28,150 nt of DNA, taken from assembly GCA_002751075.1 (NCBI GenBank), contig NAOQ01000105.1, forward strand, positions 120,916 to 149,065. Direction: 5' to 3'. The translations under genes and the position numbers were made by a program. The notes beneath the pieces are model-generated. The model was not told the DNA's origin. It saw only the letters and a program-made list of their open reading frames with translations, and searched no databases. Positions 19,903-28,150 of this stretch are shown in pieces (the stretch's first letter is position 1; every line of letters begins with the position of its first letter). This stretch comes from Ichthyophonus hoferi (taxonomy: Eukaryota > Opisthokonta > Ichthyosporea > Ichthyophonida > Ichthyophonidae).

Positions 19903-22234
19903 TTAGTCCTTATTATCATGAATATCCATAGGCCGTTTGTTCATCACAACAATATAGGAGGAGCCCACTAGGGAGGCAGGCACAACCAAGGTGTTATATT
20001 TGACCGCCTTGCCCTTAATAGGTGCTTTTCCTGCTGGATCATTCACTCCATCATCTTCTAGATACACATAACGTGTGTCCATAGAAATCACCCGCCCTTT
20101 AATTCCCTCTTTGGGTAAGGAAATCAGGTCACCTGTATATTGATATATTTAGTTAGTGGTACATGTAAAATACAAATCTAAGAGTAAATACAATATATGG
20201 TGGTTATATAAAGGATTCCAACAGATAAAGACACGCTTTAAACAGTTGTTCCAAACTCCTTGCCCAACTAAAGGTCCAAACAAACAGTCTCAAAATCGTA
20301 TAAAAAGCACATCTGCAAAAAAATAGGTCATGCCGAATAAATATATGACAAGACCGTCATAATAATAATAGTGTTAAAATGTATACATACTACAATGCCA
20401 GAGACTGGGGAGACTGGGGAGAAAACGAAAATAACAAGTGAAGATAGGAGGATAGGTGGGAGGTTTAAGAAAAAATACATGATTACTATTGTGATACTAT
20501 ATGGAGGTATAGTGTAGGTATGGGACAACGTTTATGTATATACAAGTGACAGATTGTACATGTACGCATATATGCATATGCAAGGTTGGGTAGGCATGCG
20601 ATTGGTTTGGAGAGTAAACAAAAAGATGCGATATAAATATTTATGTACATTTAGATTTATAATGTGCATGTATATATTGTGTAATAATTAAAGAGGTAAG
20701 AATGAAAATTATATTAGCATGGGAATATTATAATTCACAAAAGAGAAAAAAAAAGGAACTATAAGCGAATATTGAAAATTTAAAATTTAAACCCTCCTAC
20801 TTCTCCCAGACCCCGTGGCATATATCACCTTTAAGCATACATTTATACTCATTTATACATACATAGGTACCTGTATATAGTTAGCCACAAGTCTGTACGT
20901 ATATTCACATCTAGTATCTCTCTTCCCTCTCATATCTTTCATTTTCTAGGTTTATAATTGTTGACATTTATACACACACATGGATAACAAGGCATAGCAT
21001 TAAAATAATATACAGACGAATATATCCTAGTGCACCTATCCTGCATCACTGGTAGAAAATAATAAAGTCATTAATGGAAAGAAAAAGGAAAAGAAAATAC
21101 CTTTAGCAAACGGGCATCGCAGCTGTAGGCTTAGAGCTGCCACTGCTGACTGTACAGTGTCTTTCACTATAAACCCTGTCGCTACTCCTCCTAGTCCCAA
21201 CCCCGTCAAGAGAGGGGTGGTATCAACACCACATGTTCTATAGATGAGTATGTATACGAGAATTAGTGAAGTAAGAAAGGAAGAGGAATAATGAATAAGA
21301 AGGATATAAAGGGAAGGAGAAATATAGCCCTTGCATACACCCTCACACACTCTCTCTTATGCTACTTCTATTGTAATCAGTATAACCAAGTCCTACTGTT
21401 GACATTTAATAAACCATACATCACACAATATTTCAATTCGACAGGAAATCGTAGTCTCTTCCCGCCTTATATACATATATTTAATCTTTCTGTTGCTGTC
21501 GCAACTGCGTGTATTTTACGTCGCAATATCATTATCTCTTTTTCAATCTATCAAACGCTTCCACCCAGAAATTATGTAACTATTTACATACCCTTTCGCC
21601 TATACTCCCAAGCCTTAACCCGCCTTCACTTAGACACACACACCTCCATATGAGAGGAAGGTAAACCAAACATATAGCTTACGAAAGGGCGGTGATTCCA
21701 ATAATCCCATATACACCATAGCTAGTCATTTGCACTACCGACTGCCTGAGCCAATCATCCCTAATTATAGGACTTAAAATCACGTTCAACTTATTCTTGA
21801 CAGAAAATAAACCTGAACCTAACCATTTTTTCTTATTATTATTCTGTTCTTCCTTATTCTTTTGCTCACTGGAAAAGGTTTCTGAGGATGTATAGCCAGT
21901 ATTGGAAGCAGGAGGTGGTGGGGAAGAAGAGTAGACTCGTTTCAAGTTAGGAAAGAAAACAGCGGGTAAAGCTTCTCGACCTGTGAGGGAAAGAGACAAT
22001 CAATAAAGAAATAGGGTGAGTAACGAAAATGCCTGAAATAATAAAGCATTTAAGACAAGATGTAGAAAAACTAATTAAAAAGAGTGTTTACATACACTTC
22101 ATACAACCAAGCTTTACAAATACACATCTCAAAATACCAGCTAGCTCTAAAAAAGTGATGAAAGATAACTTACCTGAACCCAGAAGTTTCCATGAGTTAG
22201 TCAACTGTCTGGTAGCCACGGCGCGACCAAGCAT
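19903..22234 (-). CDS. MscS-type mechanosensitive channel, probably mitochondrial
   Basis: Four exons, 22234-22174, 21980-21683, 21237-21101 and 20132-19903, join in frame to 241 aa; introns are 193, 445 and 968 bp, all GT-AG. MscS channels open under membrane tension and release ions and small solutes. The N-terminus (MLGRAVATRQLTNSWKLLG) has Arg and Lys but no acidic residue, and RVY-SSS at 35-40 fits a mitochondrial cleavage site. A low-complexity linker with PPPPA and NNNKKK follows. One membrane segment (about 102-122) precedes the glycine-rich pore helix (LTGLGLGGVATGFIVKD, 130-146) and the beta domain (RCPFAKGDLISLPKEGIKG, 160-178). The chain stops at 241, soon after KYNTLVVPASLVGSSYI, so the usual C-terminal alpha/beta cage is short or absent. 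It belongs to the small MscS class rather than the EF-hand MscS of fungi. Localisation is inferred. Confidence 0.88.
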
Positions 22235-22400
22235 TATTACTTTGTAGCGGAGTCAGAGATAAGTGTAAGGCTTAAACTAGACCACCTTTACAGTGTACTA
22301 TATATATATATATGTATAATAGCTTCTTCACTATAGTGGATGGGCAAACGCAAGTGAAGATTAGTCTAGTAGTAAAATATAGAACTATAGTATGTATATG
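22235..22400 (-). promoter_or_regulatory. Probable promoter of the MscS-like gene
   Basis: An uninterrupted TA run at 22299-22313 lies 65-80 bp above the ATG and could act as a TATA element on the minus strand. It could equally be a plain microsatellite. No other element is recognised. Confidence 0.35.
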
Positions 22401-24126
22401 TGCGGGTAGAATACACAAACGAAATATATTATTACTAAGATGCCAAAGTCTTATCAGTAAACATTGCCATACCATAAAAAAAAAAAAACAATCCCCCTAG
22501 ACATCTACTAAAGAGATTTTATATATTCTAAACCAATATGTGTCTTTATTCAATTTTGTAAATTATAAATGCGTTTATTATTAGACATTATCTCAGGAAT
22601 ACTGGACCAACCTTTCAATATATATATAACTCAAAGTTGTATTTATAAAACTTGTTTAAAATAAATTTTTAGAACATGAGTAAAGTTAAACAATTAATTA
22701 AGTGTGATAGATATATAGGGAACTGCATGTACACATTTCGGTATAAACTACATAGAATCCCATTTGTTGCTCTAGGATGATAATATTTTGCTGCTTTTAT
22801 TTTTGGAATTTATACGTGTATTTTATTTTTCACTCAAACCATTCAATCTCCACCACCATCGGGATTGTTTATAATGCATGCAATTAGATGCCAGATTGGA
22901 AAGAGTAAAATACAATTCTCAGCCAACAAAATTGTAACTGTGATTTAGAGAAAGGTTCTTTTAGTACAATAACAATCTCATTAAATTATATACTTAATAA
23001 ACAAATGTTTGAGCTTCAAAAGTATTTCAAAGAATCTTTCTAATATTATTATAAAATTTCCAGAAATATCTAGTCTTTTGCTCCTGAAATCCAATTGCAT
23101 TCATAACATAAAGACTATTATAGTCAGATGTAGACAGATAGATTGAAGTAATGAATTGTATCTCGACGTGATTTATTTTTTATGGAGAATAACGGTTGGA
23201 AAACATTGTTAACCTAGATGAAAAACCAATTATCAACTTTCAAGACAAATAATTATCTTTTTTTTTGAAAATGACTAAGGTGTTAAACATAGCTACATAT
23301 ACAACAGAGGTAAAATAAATAGTTATAATAATCTGAATAATTAATACTCGCTTTTGAAGTATTCTATATATGAAATGTTATATTTAGAGAGTATAAAGGG
23401 GTTTTGTCTGAGACAAATTGGAGACTCTTGATTTTGTAGTGATACTGAATAAAAGTTATACAGTTTTTCTCCCAAATTTTCTGCCTAAAATAGTCGGCTG
23501 TCACCCTGAACATGGGTTAAATAATTACTACACATGCGGATATTGGTAATAGGAATGACTTTAACTCAATCATGGCAGGTTATCACTGCGCTTTAAGCTT
23601 ACCCATAACTGTTAAAATTAGGATTAGATTCACTTTATCTCATTACAATTTAAGATGGAAATATAATATAGCCTCCAAATAAAGTCTTCCTAAATAAAAC
23701 TTGATGCCAATACAATATTTGTATGTGCAAATATAATAGAGTGTAAATAATATACCAAACAACATATAAGGATAACATGTACAAACAGATCCCATGTCGG
23801 ATATTATTTGTTTCAGTACATATATTTACTTCATTTCTATTATCTTTACTTGCAGCATATAGCATAAGTAAAGGCTAGTATTACACTATATATTAAAACT
23901 CCTGTGTTCTATCTATAAAGAGCATTACGATAGTAACAAGTGTACAGTCGATAACACGTATGGTATACTTTATTAAACATTTCTCGCTTACATTAAGCTT
24001 CTTCACAAGTATATATCTATTAATATGTAAAGATAGTAACAATGACCAACATAGACTAAAAATATTGCCACAGTATATAGTCCTCCATAATAATACTGCA
24101 AATGTCATGTCTTGTGTAGTCATGTC
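22401..24126. other. AT-rich stretch with weak ORFs and one repeat copy
   Basis: Apart from the repeat fragment at 23340-23610, only low-complexity frames occur (for example 23650-23865 minus, 71 codons with an ATG, starting MLYAASKDNRNEVN and then strongly hydrophobic; and 23893-24123 minus). I do not call these as genes. Confidence 0.4.
23340..23610. repeat. Dispersed LTR-like repeat, copy 3 (fragment)
   Basis: 23370-23470 matches 1570-1690: tatatttaga, agtata, then gagactcttg, ttgtagtgatactgaataaa. The gaataaa followed by a T-rich end looks like the R/U5 part of an LTR read on the plus strand. Similarity to 1700-1790 continues weakly to about 23610. The 90-bp core of the other copies is missing here. 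Confidence 0.45.
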
Positions 24127-24246
24127 TTATTCTGTTTTTTCCTCAATGGCTTTAGTAGTCTTCTCAAGTCTACGTTTGCGCAAATTATTACCAAATTTGC
24201 AAGCTTGGTAAATCGTAACATAAAAGGCAATAACACCTAAAGCCAC
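24127..24246 (-). CDS. Probable 3' terminal exon of a small membrane protein
   Basis: After an acceptor (atatatag, 24248-24247) the minus strand reads VALGVIAFYVTIYQACK, then a basic, charged tail FGNNLRKRRLEKTTKAIEE, ending at a stop (24127). A short hydrophobic helix followed by a positively charged coil is the layout of small single-pass organelle or ER membrane proteins, such as assembly factors of cytochrome oxidase. In-frame stops immediately above the acceptor mean splicing is required. I could not place the upstream exon; an ATG-ATG near 24435 (minus) is one candidate. It is shorter than the usual ORF cut-off and easily missed. No family is assigned. Confidence 0.4.
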   Translation of the reverse strand: MALGVIAFYVTIYQACKFGNNLRKRRLEKTTKAIEEKTE

Positions 24247-24826
24247 CTATATATATTTGTGATTTGCGTCCATATAACATAGGTTTGTATATGTTGAGTT
24301 AGGGTGAATTTTATTCATGATTTATGTGTGTGTAAGGATGATGCAGGTGTATTGAAGGAGAGGAGGAAGAGAGGGTGGTAATTATCAGTTTAACACTCTT
24401 TTGTTTTCTTTATGATTTCCCCACAAACATCATATTATTGAGGGAAGGGAATAGGAAGACCAATTAGAACAAAGAGGTCATAAATGTAGAGTTAAAGGGA
24501 AGGCCTTAAATTTTGCATCAATGACAATTTAGAGACAAGTTTAGGAGGAGGAGGGAGAAGGAAAAAGAATAGGTGGGGTGCAGCGGGGAAGATTATAAAA
24601 AATTAATCTTCTGGCTTCTAACTTTCTAATAGTGGTTTGATTTTCACTTTATTATAATGCTGTGAGAATTATTTTTACCGGAAAATTATCCTACCCCGTT
24701 TGCATGCCCTCACAATTACGATCCAAACCCAAGTATATAGATGAAAAAAGAAAGAGAGGGGAGAGCACATGGATGGGAAAGTATTTGGAAAATTAAATTA
24801 TTATACTTATAATAACATGTTCATCT
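24247..24826. other. Purine-rich tracts, no supported gene
   Basis: Three purine-rich runs on the plus strand (about 24355-24378, 24545-24570 and 24745-24770) read as pyrimidine tracts on the minus strand, like the tracts before exons in the kinase gene. They hint at introns of a minus-strand gene ending at 24127, but no connecting exon was proven. AATAAA occurs on the minus strand near 24648. Confidence 0.3.
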
Positions 24827-24987
24827 ACAGAGACATAAAGCCAAATGCATCCTCATTGTAGGTTGTTAAGCGACACTGAGAATTTATTAATATATTGAAT
24901 CCATCAAAGTGTGCATACATTTCTGCGGCCTTCAAGACTTTGGGTGTGGAAAGGTGGTATCTTCATGTTGAGGTACAAATTGAGGTA
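24827..24987. other. Segment open on both strands
   Basis: Minus strand: after caaag (about 24937) a frame reads VLKAAEMYAHFDGFNILI then NSQCRLTTYNEDAFGFMSL and stops at 24827. Plus strand: the same DNA reads NPSKCAYISAAFKTLGVE then RWYLHVEVQIE, with a possible donor (gaggtaaaa) after it; that frame faintly resembles a gag capsid segment. The two readings exclude each other as annotations and neither family is established. GC is higher here than around it. Confidence 0.3.
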
Positions 24988-26033
24988 AAAAAAAAAATGT
25001 TCCCGTATAGGTTAACCTGTGTTAAAAACAAAAAGCTTCAATATTTTATATACTTATTTTTGTTATCAAAGTCTGTGTTGCATTGATTAATTAATCGCAA
25101 ACCAAAGTGTAGCCAAATAACAACTGCGAGCAGCATTAAGAGGCGTATTCTTGTGCGATGCCCTTTATCACAATTTTTAAAGTATTAATATAAATGTATA
25201 TATCCCTTTCAAACAAATATTACAACACATTCACATTACTTTTCCTAACTGGTAGAATATGGCTTAGTAAATATAATAATAAAATAACCCGGTTGTGTAG
25301 TGGAATACCTCACTAAAATGGTGTGGTCCGAGTGGGTATATTTCGAATATTACTGAGACATGGTACCAATACTAAAAGGAGTTTAAAGAATTGAAATATA
25401 GTTTAGTTTATTGCATTTTTCCTATTCAAGAAGTGTTGTAAAATCAGTGTTTAAAAAGATGTTAGATTAAAAATGGCTCACGATCGTCGGTCTGGTGTTC
25501 AATCTGCAGCCACTTTAAATGCATGATATATGGTGTATTACCACTAGAATAGTTTAAACCTAAACAAATATGGCAATAGAAAGTCATTTTATAGACATAA
25601 GCCAATATACTGACTCCGATCAGCTTCCTTTATCCAGGATCAAGTTATCAATTGGGCTCCTACGCACTTTTCGTCGAGGTCTCACGGTAATCTACTAATA
25701 AGATCTCCTGTATCAATAAGATTCATGACTATATATCAGGTATAAACGAAACATTGATTTTTTTCATAGTACAGCAACAAGAAATTCTACATTCACTATG
25801 CAAAGTCTTATATCTTGACCGGATATTTACATGGTGACCTGTGCCACTGTATTACCTGAGTCTTTGCGACAAGTCCTACAAAATAATCTACCCAATTATT
25901 GGAAGAGTCACGTTGATCGAAAATTGTAGCAAATAATTCGATTATGTTACAATCGCAAGTAGTTGTAGCATTCAAAAATAATGGTCTCAACATATATACA
26001 ACACTAAAATTCAACAATTTTTAAGGTTTTATC
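24988..26033. other. Mostly non-coding stretch with one weak ORF
   Basis: The frame 26017-25808 (minus) includes an in-frame ATG and reads MLRPLFLNATTTCDCN, then DQRDSSNNWVDYFVGLVA, with a possible donor after AKTQ. It has balanced composition but no known family, and could be a decayed exon. Near 25100-25190 a minus-strand frame holds a membrane-like segment (RLLMLLAVVIWLHFGL). Nothing else is seen. Confidence 0.3.
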
Positions 26034-26037
26034 ATTG

Positions 26038-26043
26038 TTTATT
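26038..26043 (-). terminator. Polyadenylation signal of the chitin-binding protein gene
   Basis: AATAAA on the minus strand about 130 bp beyond the stop at 26171. It is the first clear signal downstream. Confidence 0.5.
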
Positions 26044-26170
26044 AGTATTGAGGCCAGTAAAAAATATCAAATATTATCTTGATTTCCTTAGTCACTATTC
26101 AAAAGTAAACATTCTATTAGTCAAATGTGCAATATTGAAATTAAAACTATTAGCTTGGCTTTGTTGTAAC

Positions 26171-26842
26171 TCACATTTCTTCATAGTTGAAGTATGCTGT
26201 GGGAGCCAAAGATTCACATCTAAGCTTTGCAACGTTAAAAATCTCGCCATACCCACACCATTTAAGTGTAGCGCCAAGAGGACCACATTGTATGTAAGTA
26301 TAAGGATTTTCTATTCTGGTATAATTGGCGAGGGGATTATGGTCCCAGTTACTAGGGCAATTGAAGTTAGGAACGCATGTCTGCCTGGTCGGGTCATATT
26401 TTTCATTACGGTCACAGTTTTGAATCATAGGACCGCTATTAGTGCAAAAGTAAAAAGCGGTAACATCTGTTGCAAGAGGTAAAGTGTGGCAATATTTGGA
26501 ATTTGTCAAATAATCGGGTGGGCAAAGTTCTTTGTTTCTTTTGGTATTGACTTTCACCACACCATCTGGCCCACCATCGCATACATTCGTAGTTGTGTTA
26601 AAGGTATAGGGAGGGTATACACACGTCACATGCATAAAAGCATGCTCACTAGAGCATTCGAAGTACCTGTGGACATCTTCTGGGTCAGGATAATTGTCAA
26701 CATAGTAAATTTGAGGTGAAACACACGGCCGTGGCATTATAGGGCACTCAAATACATTTGCTGTCTGGGTTAAGACAGTGGGTGCACCGCTGATCATGGT
26801 GGCAATGGTGGCAATGGTAAGCGCCTTTAAAGGAGACGCCAT
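26171..26842 (-). CDS. Secreted protein with chitin-binding type 2 repeats
   Basis: A single-exon frame of 223 aa with a good start context (aaacaaaATGG). Residues 1-27 form a signal peptide (MASPLKALTIATIATMISGA). Three peritrophin-A (CBM14) type units follow: cysteines 33, 40, 63, 74, 88; then a full six-cysteine unit 107, 118, 133, 143, 156, 162 with the aromatic AFYFC before the third cysteine; then 162/186, 196, 209 with YTYIQC and IFNVAKLRC, lacking one cysteine. Acceptor sites for N-glycans occur at NTT (82) and NYT (173). Such proteins bind chitin outside the cell, in walls, cuticle or gut lining, and in some fungi shield chitin from host enzymes (Avr4 type). No catalytic domain or membrane anchor is seen. 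Family assignment is firm at domain level; the biological role depends on the organism. Confidence 0.88.
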   Translation of the reverse strand: MASPLKALTIATIATMISGAPTVLTQTANVFECPIMPRPCVSPQIYYVDNYPDPEDVHRYFECSSEHAFMHVTCVYPPYTFNTTTNVCDGGPDGVVKVNTKRNKELCPPDYLTNSKYCHTLPLATDVTAFYFCTNSGPMIQNCDRNEKYDPTRQTCVPNFNCPSNWDHNPLANYTRIENPYTYIQCGPLGATLKWCGYGEIFNVAKLRCESLAPTAYFNYEEM

Positions 26843-26922
26843 TTTGTTTTGGTAGGCAAATAAATTCTTCGAAAAGATTTTACTGTAGAGATGGTTCGTT
26901 GATTATTGTTGACAATCGATCT

Positions 26923-26978
26923 CTTTTATAGGTCCTTTCTAATTAACTATTAATACCTCAATCACATTTCCATTGGTG
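26923..26978 (-). promoter_or_regulatory. TATA and CCAAT promoter of the chitin-binding gene
   Basis: On the minus strand TATAAAAG (26930-26923) lies about 80 bp above the ATG, placing a start near 26895 and a leader of about 50 bases. CACCAATGG at about 26978-26970 is a CCAAT box some 45 bp farther up. This is the clearest promoter in the window and suggests regulated, possibly strong expression. Confidence 0.65.
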
Positions 26979-28069
26979 AATATTATGGTAATCTGCCAAT
27001 TATTACCAGATGTCTGAATTCACCAACAAAAACTCGTGTTCGTGTTACACAATAGATGGATGATAGAATATAAAATAATCAAGTAAAATTAAATAACTAG
27101 AATAATTTCCTGCAGTCTACTTCATGCCAATGTTATTTTAAAACTGGTTATATCTCTATTTTTTTTTTTTTTTTTTTTAAAAAAGGAAAGCTTGTTAGGC
27201 TGGTTCTTCCGAAGAAAATTACCAAATAACAGCTATAATTAGTATTTATCCTTAGTAATGTGTTATTCGTTCCATATTTTGCGAATAAGCTCACCTTGAA
27301 ATAATTAGCGTTATCAAAATTACTTTCTATAGTAACACGTGACAGCCATGACTATACACGTGTTTCATAGAAATTGTAAACCATAGCTATCATGAATCTA
27401 AAACAAATTTTCATCCATCTAATCAATCTTAAAAAGTTACAAGATATAAACATAGTGAGTTTTCTTATATTTGTCGATTTCAGCCTGTGCTATAATTTTT
27501 CCCCACCCATGTTCAGGGTGGCAGCCAAATATTGCAAGCAGAGAATTTGGTATAAAGCTATATATGGCCTTTACCTAAGAGTTCCCAATCTATTTGAGCT
27601 AGAGTTTTTTTGTGCTTCCTAAATATGAAATCTTATTTTTAAATCCAACATTAATCAATTAGATAATGCTTTAATATGAAGATGGTGTTGCTGGTGAGTG
27701 TAGGAAGTGATGGCAAACCATAATGCAAATCCAGCCCAGTTACATTGTGACTATCATCATTATAATGCAGCTTTTTCTTCCTGGCTTGAATAATGGTTGG
27801 GCTATCTTCATTCGTATTTATTTTTAATAAAATATAATCCTTTTATGCCTTAGTATCCCTAATACTTCTTCAAGTCTCATTGTGTGGCCAGCACATCACT
27901 TATATGGGTATTTAGGTAACACCCCTGTGTTTAAACACATTTGTCAAGTATTTTGAACCTTATCAGTAGAAACGTGAAGTATTACTGCATCACTATATTA
28001 ATGATGAAATGGAGCTTGAATGAATCAGGAATGAAGAATAGTGTAAAGTAAAACATACGCTTTAATCAG
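26979..28069. other. Gene-free AT-rich stretch
   Basis: One plus-strand frame with an ATG (27392-27622, 76 codons, starting MNLKQIFIHLINLKKLQD and rich in Ile, Leu and Phe) is present but looks like a chance frame. A homopolymer of 20 T then 6 A lies at 27159-27184. No repeat match to the rest of the window was noticed. Confidence 0.45.
27159..27184. repeat. T20-A6 homopolymer tract
   Basis: Twenty T followed directly by six A. It could be the poly(A) tail of an old retroposed copy on the minus strand, but no body of such a copy is recognisable beside it. Confidence 0.85.
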
Positions 28070-28107
28070 TAATAATAATAATAATAATAATAGTAATAAT
28101 AATAATA

Positions 28108-28150
<43 letters not shown>
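28070..28150. repeat. AAT microsatellite at the window edge
   Basis: Trinucleotide repeat of AAT with two interrupting AGT units, continuing to the last base of the window. Its true length is unknown. Confidence 0.95.

Noticed and set aside
21291-21653. Plus-strand 120-codon frame
   Set aside because: It lies antisense in intron 2 of the MscS-like gene, is hydrophobic and low in complexity, and matches nothing known.
25288-25355. tRNA-like or tRNA-derived SINE segment (ttgtgtagtgg ... ttcgaat)
   Set aside because: The A-box-like and B-box-like stretches are poor, no acceptor stem pairs, and the anticodon arm does not fold convincingly.
26048-26482. Plus-strand 144-codon frame opposite the chitin-binding gene
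   Set aside because: Shadow of the cysteine-rich minus-strand protein, which has signal peptide, domain pattern and promoter.
27450-27485. Apparent mini-intron (gtgagttttct ... cgatttcag) in the 27392-27622 frame
   Set aside because: At about 30 bp it is far shorter than every supported intron here (109 bp or more), and the host frame has no recognisable protein.
1-28150. CRISPR arrays, bacterial operons, ribosome binding sites, rRNA or tRNA genes
   Set aside because: No regularly spaced repeats, no polycistronic layout and no convincing RNA gene motifs were found; all strong genes are spliced or have eukaryotic promoter elements.

Overview
The window is nuclear DNA from an AT-rich, intron-bearing eukaryote. 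Introns are GT-AG and 109 to 968 bp long, TATA and CCAAT boxes and AATAAA signals are present, and gaps between genes run to several kilobases and hold decayed repeats. The organism is not certain. The gene set argues against an ordinary animal: a one-domain glutamate 5-kinase with a PUA tail (animals carry the bifunctional P5CS), an MscS-type channel with a mitochondrial-looking leader, and a secreted protein with chitin-binding type 2 repeats. An early-diverging fungus with a large, repeat-rich genome is my best guess; another chitin-related protist or opisthokont is possible. This is inference.

Layout. 1-6.4 kb: a repeat field. It holds an LTR-like repeat copy (about 1.06-1.82 kb), a small membrane-protein ORF (1969-2157, minus), a short internally reduced LTR element (2501-4517), a near-perfect foldback (arms 4612-4740 and 4798-4926), a perfect 38-bp palindrome (4982-5019) and a head-to-head pair of related coding-like segments (5017-5145 and 5309-5437). 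6.4-9.7 kb: a two-exon RluA-type pseudouridine synthase on the plus strand with a long repetitive charged tail. 9.7-11.2 kb: a gap with two weak small ORFs. 11.2-14.8 kb: the eleven-exon glutamate 5-kinase on the minus strand, which I could splice completely (394 aa). 14.8-19.9 kb: a gene-poor stretch with short coding-like scraps, a palindrome and a second copy of the LTR-like repeat. 19.9-22.2 kb: a four-exon minus-strand MscS-like channel (241 aa). 22.2-26.1 kb: mostly AT-rich, with a third repeat copy, a probable terminal exon of a small membrane protein (24127-24246, minus) and other scraps. 26.2-26.8 kb: an intact single-exon secreted chitin-binding protein (223 aa, minus) with a clear promoter. 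The window ends inside an ATA/AAT microsatellite.

The four solid genes do unrelated jobs (RNA modification, proline synthesis, organelle mechanosensing, chitin binding) and do not form a pathway or operon. The strongest unexplained structure is the nested inverted-repeat complex at 4.5-5.45 kb.
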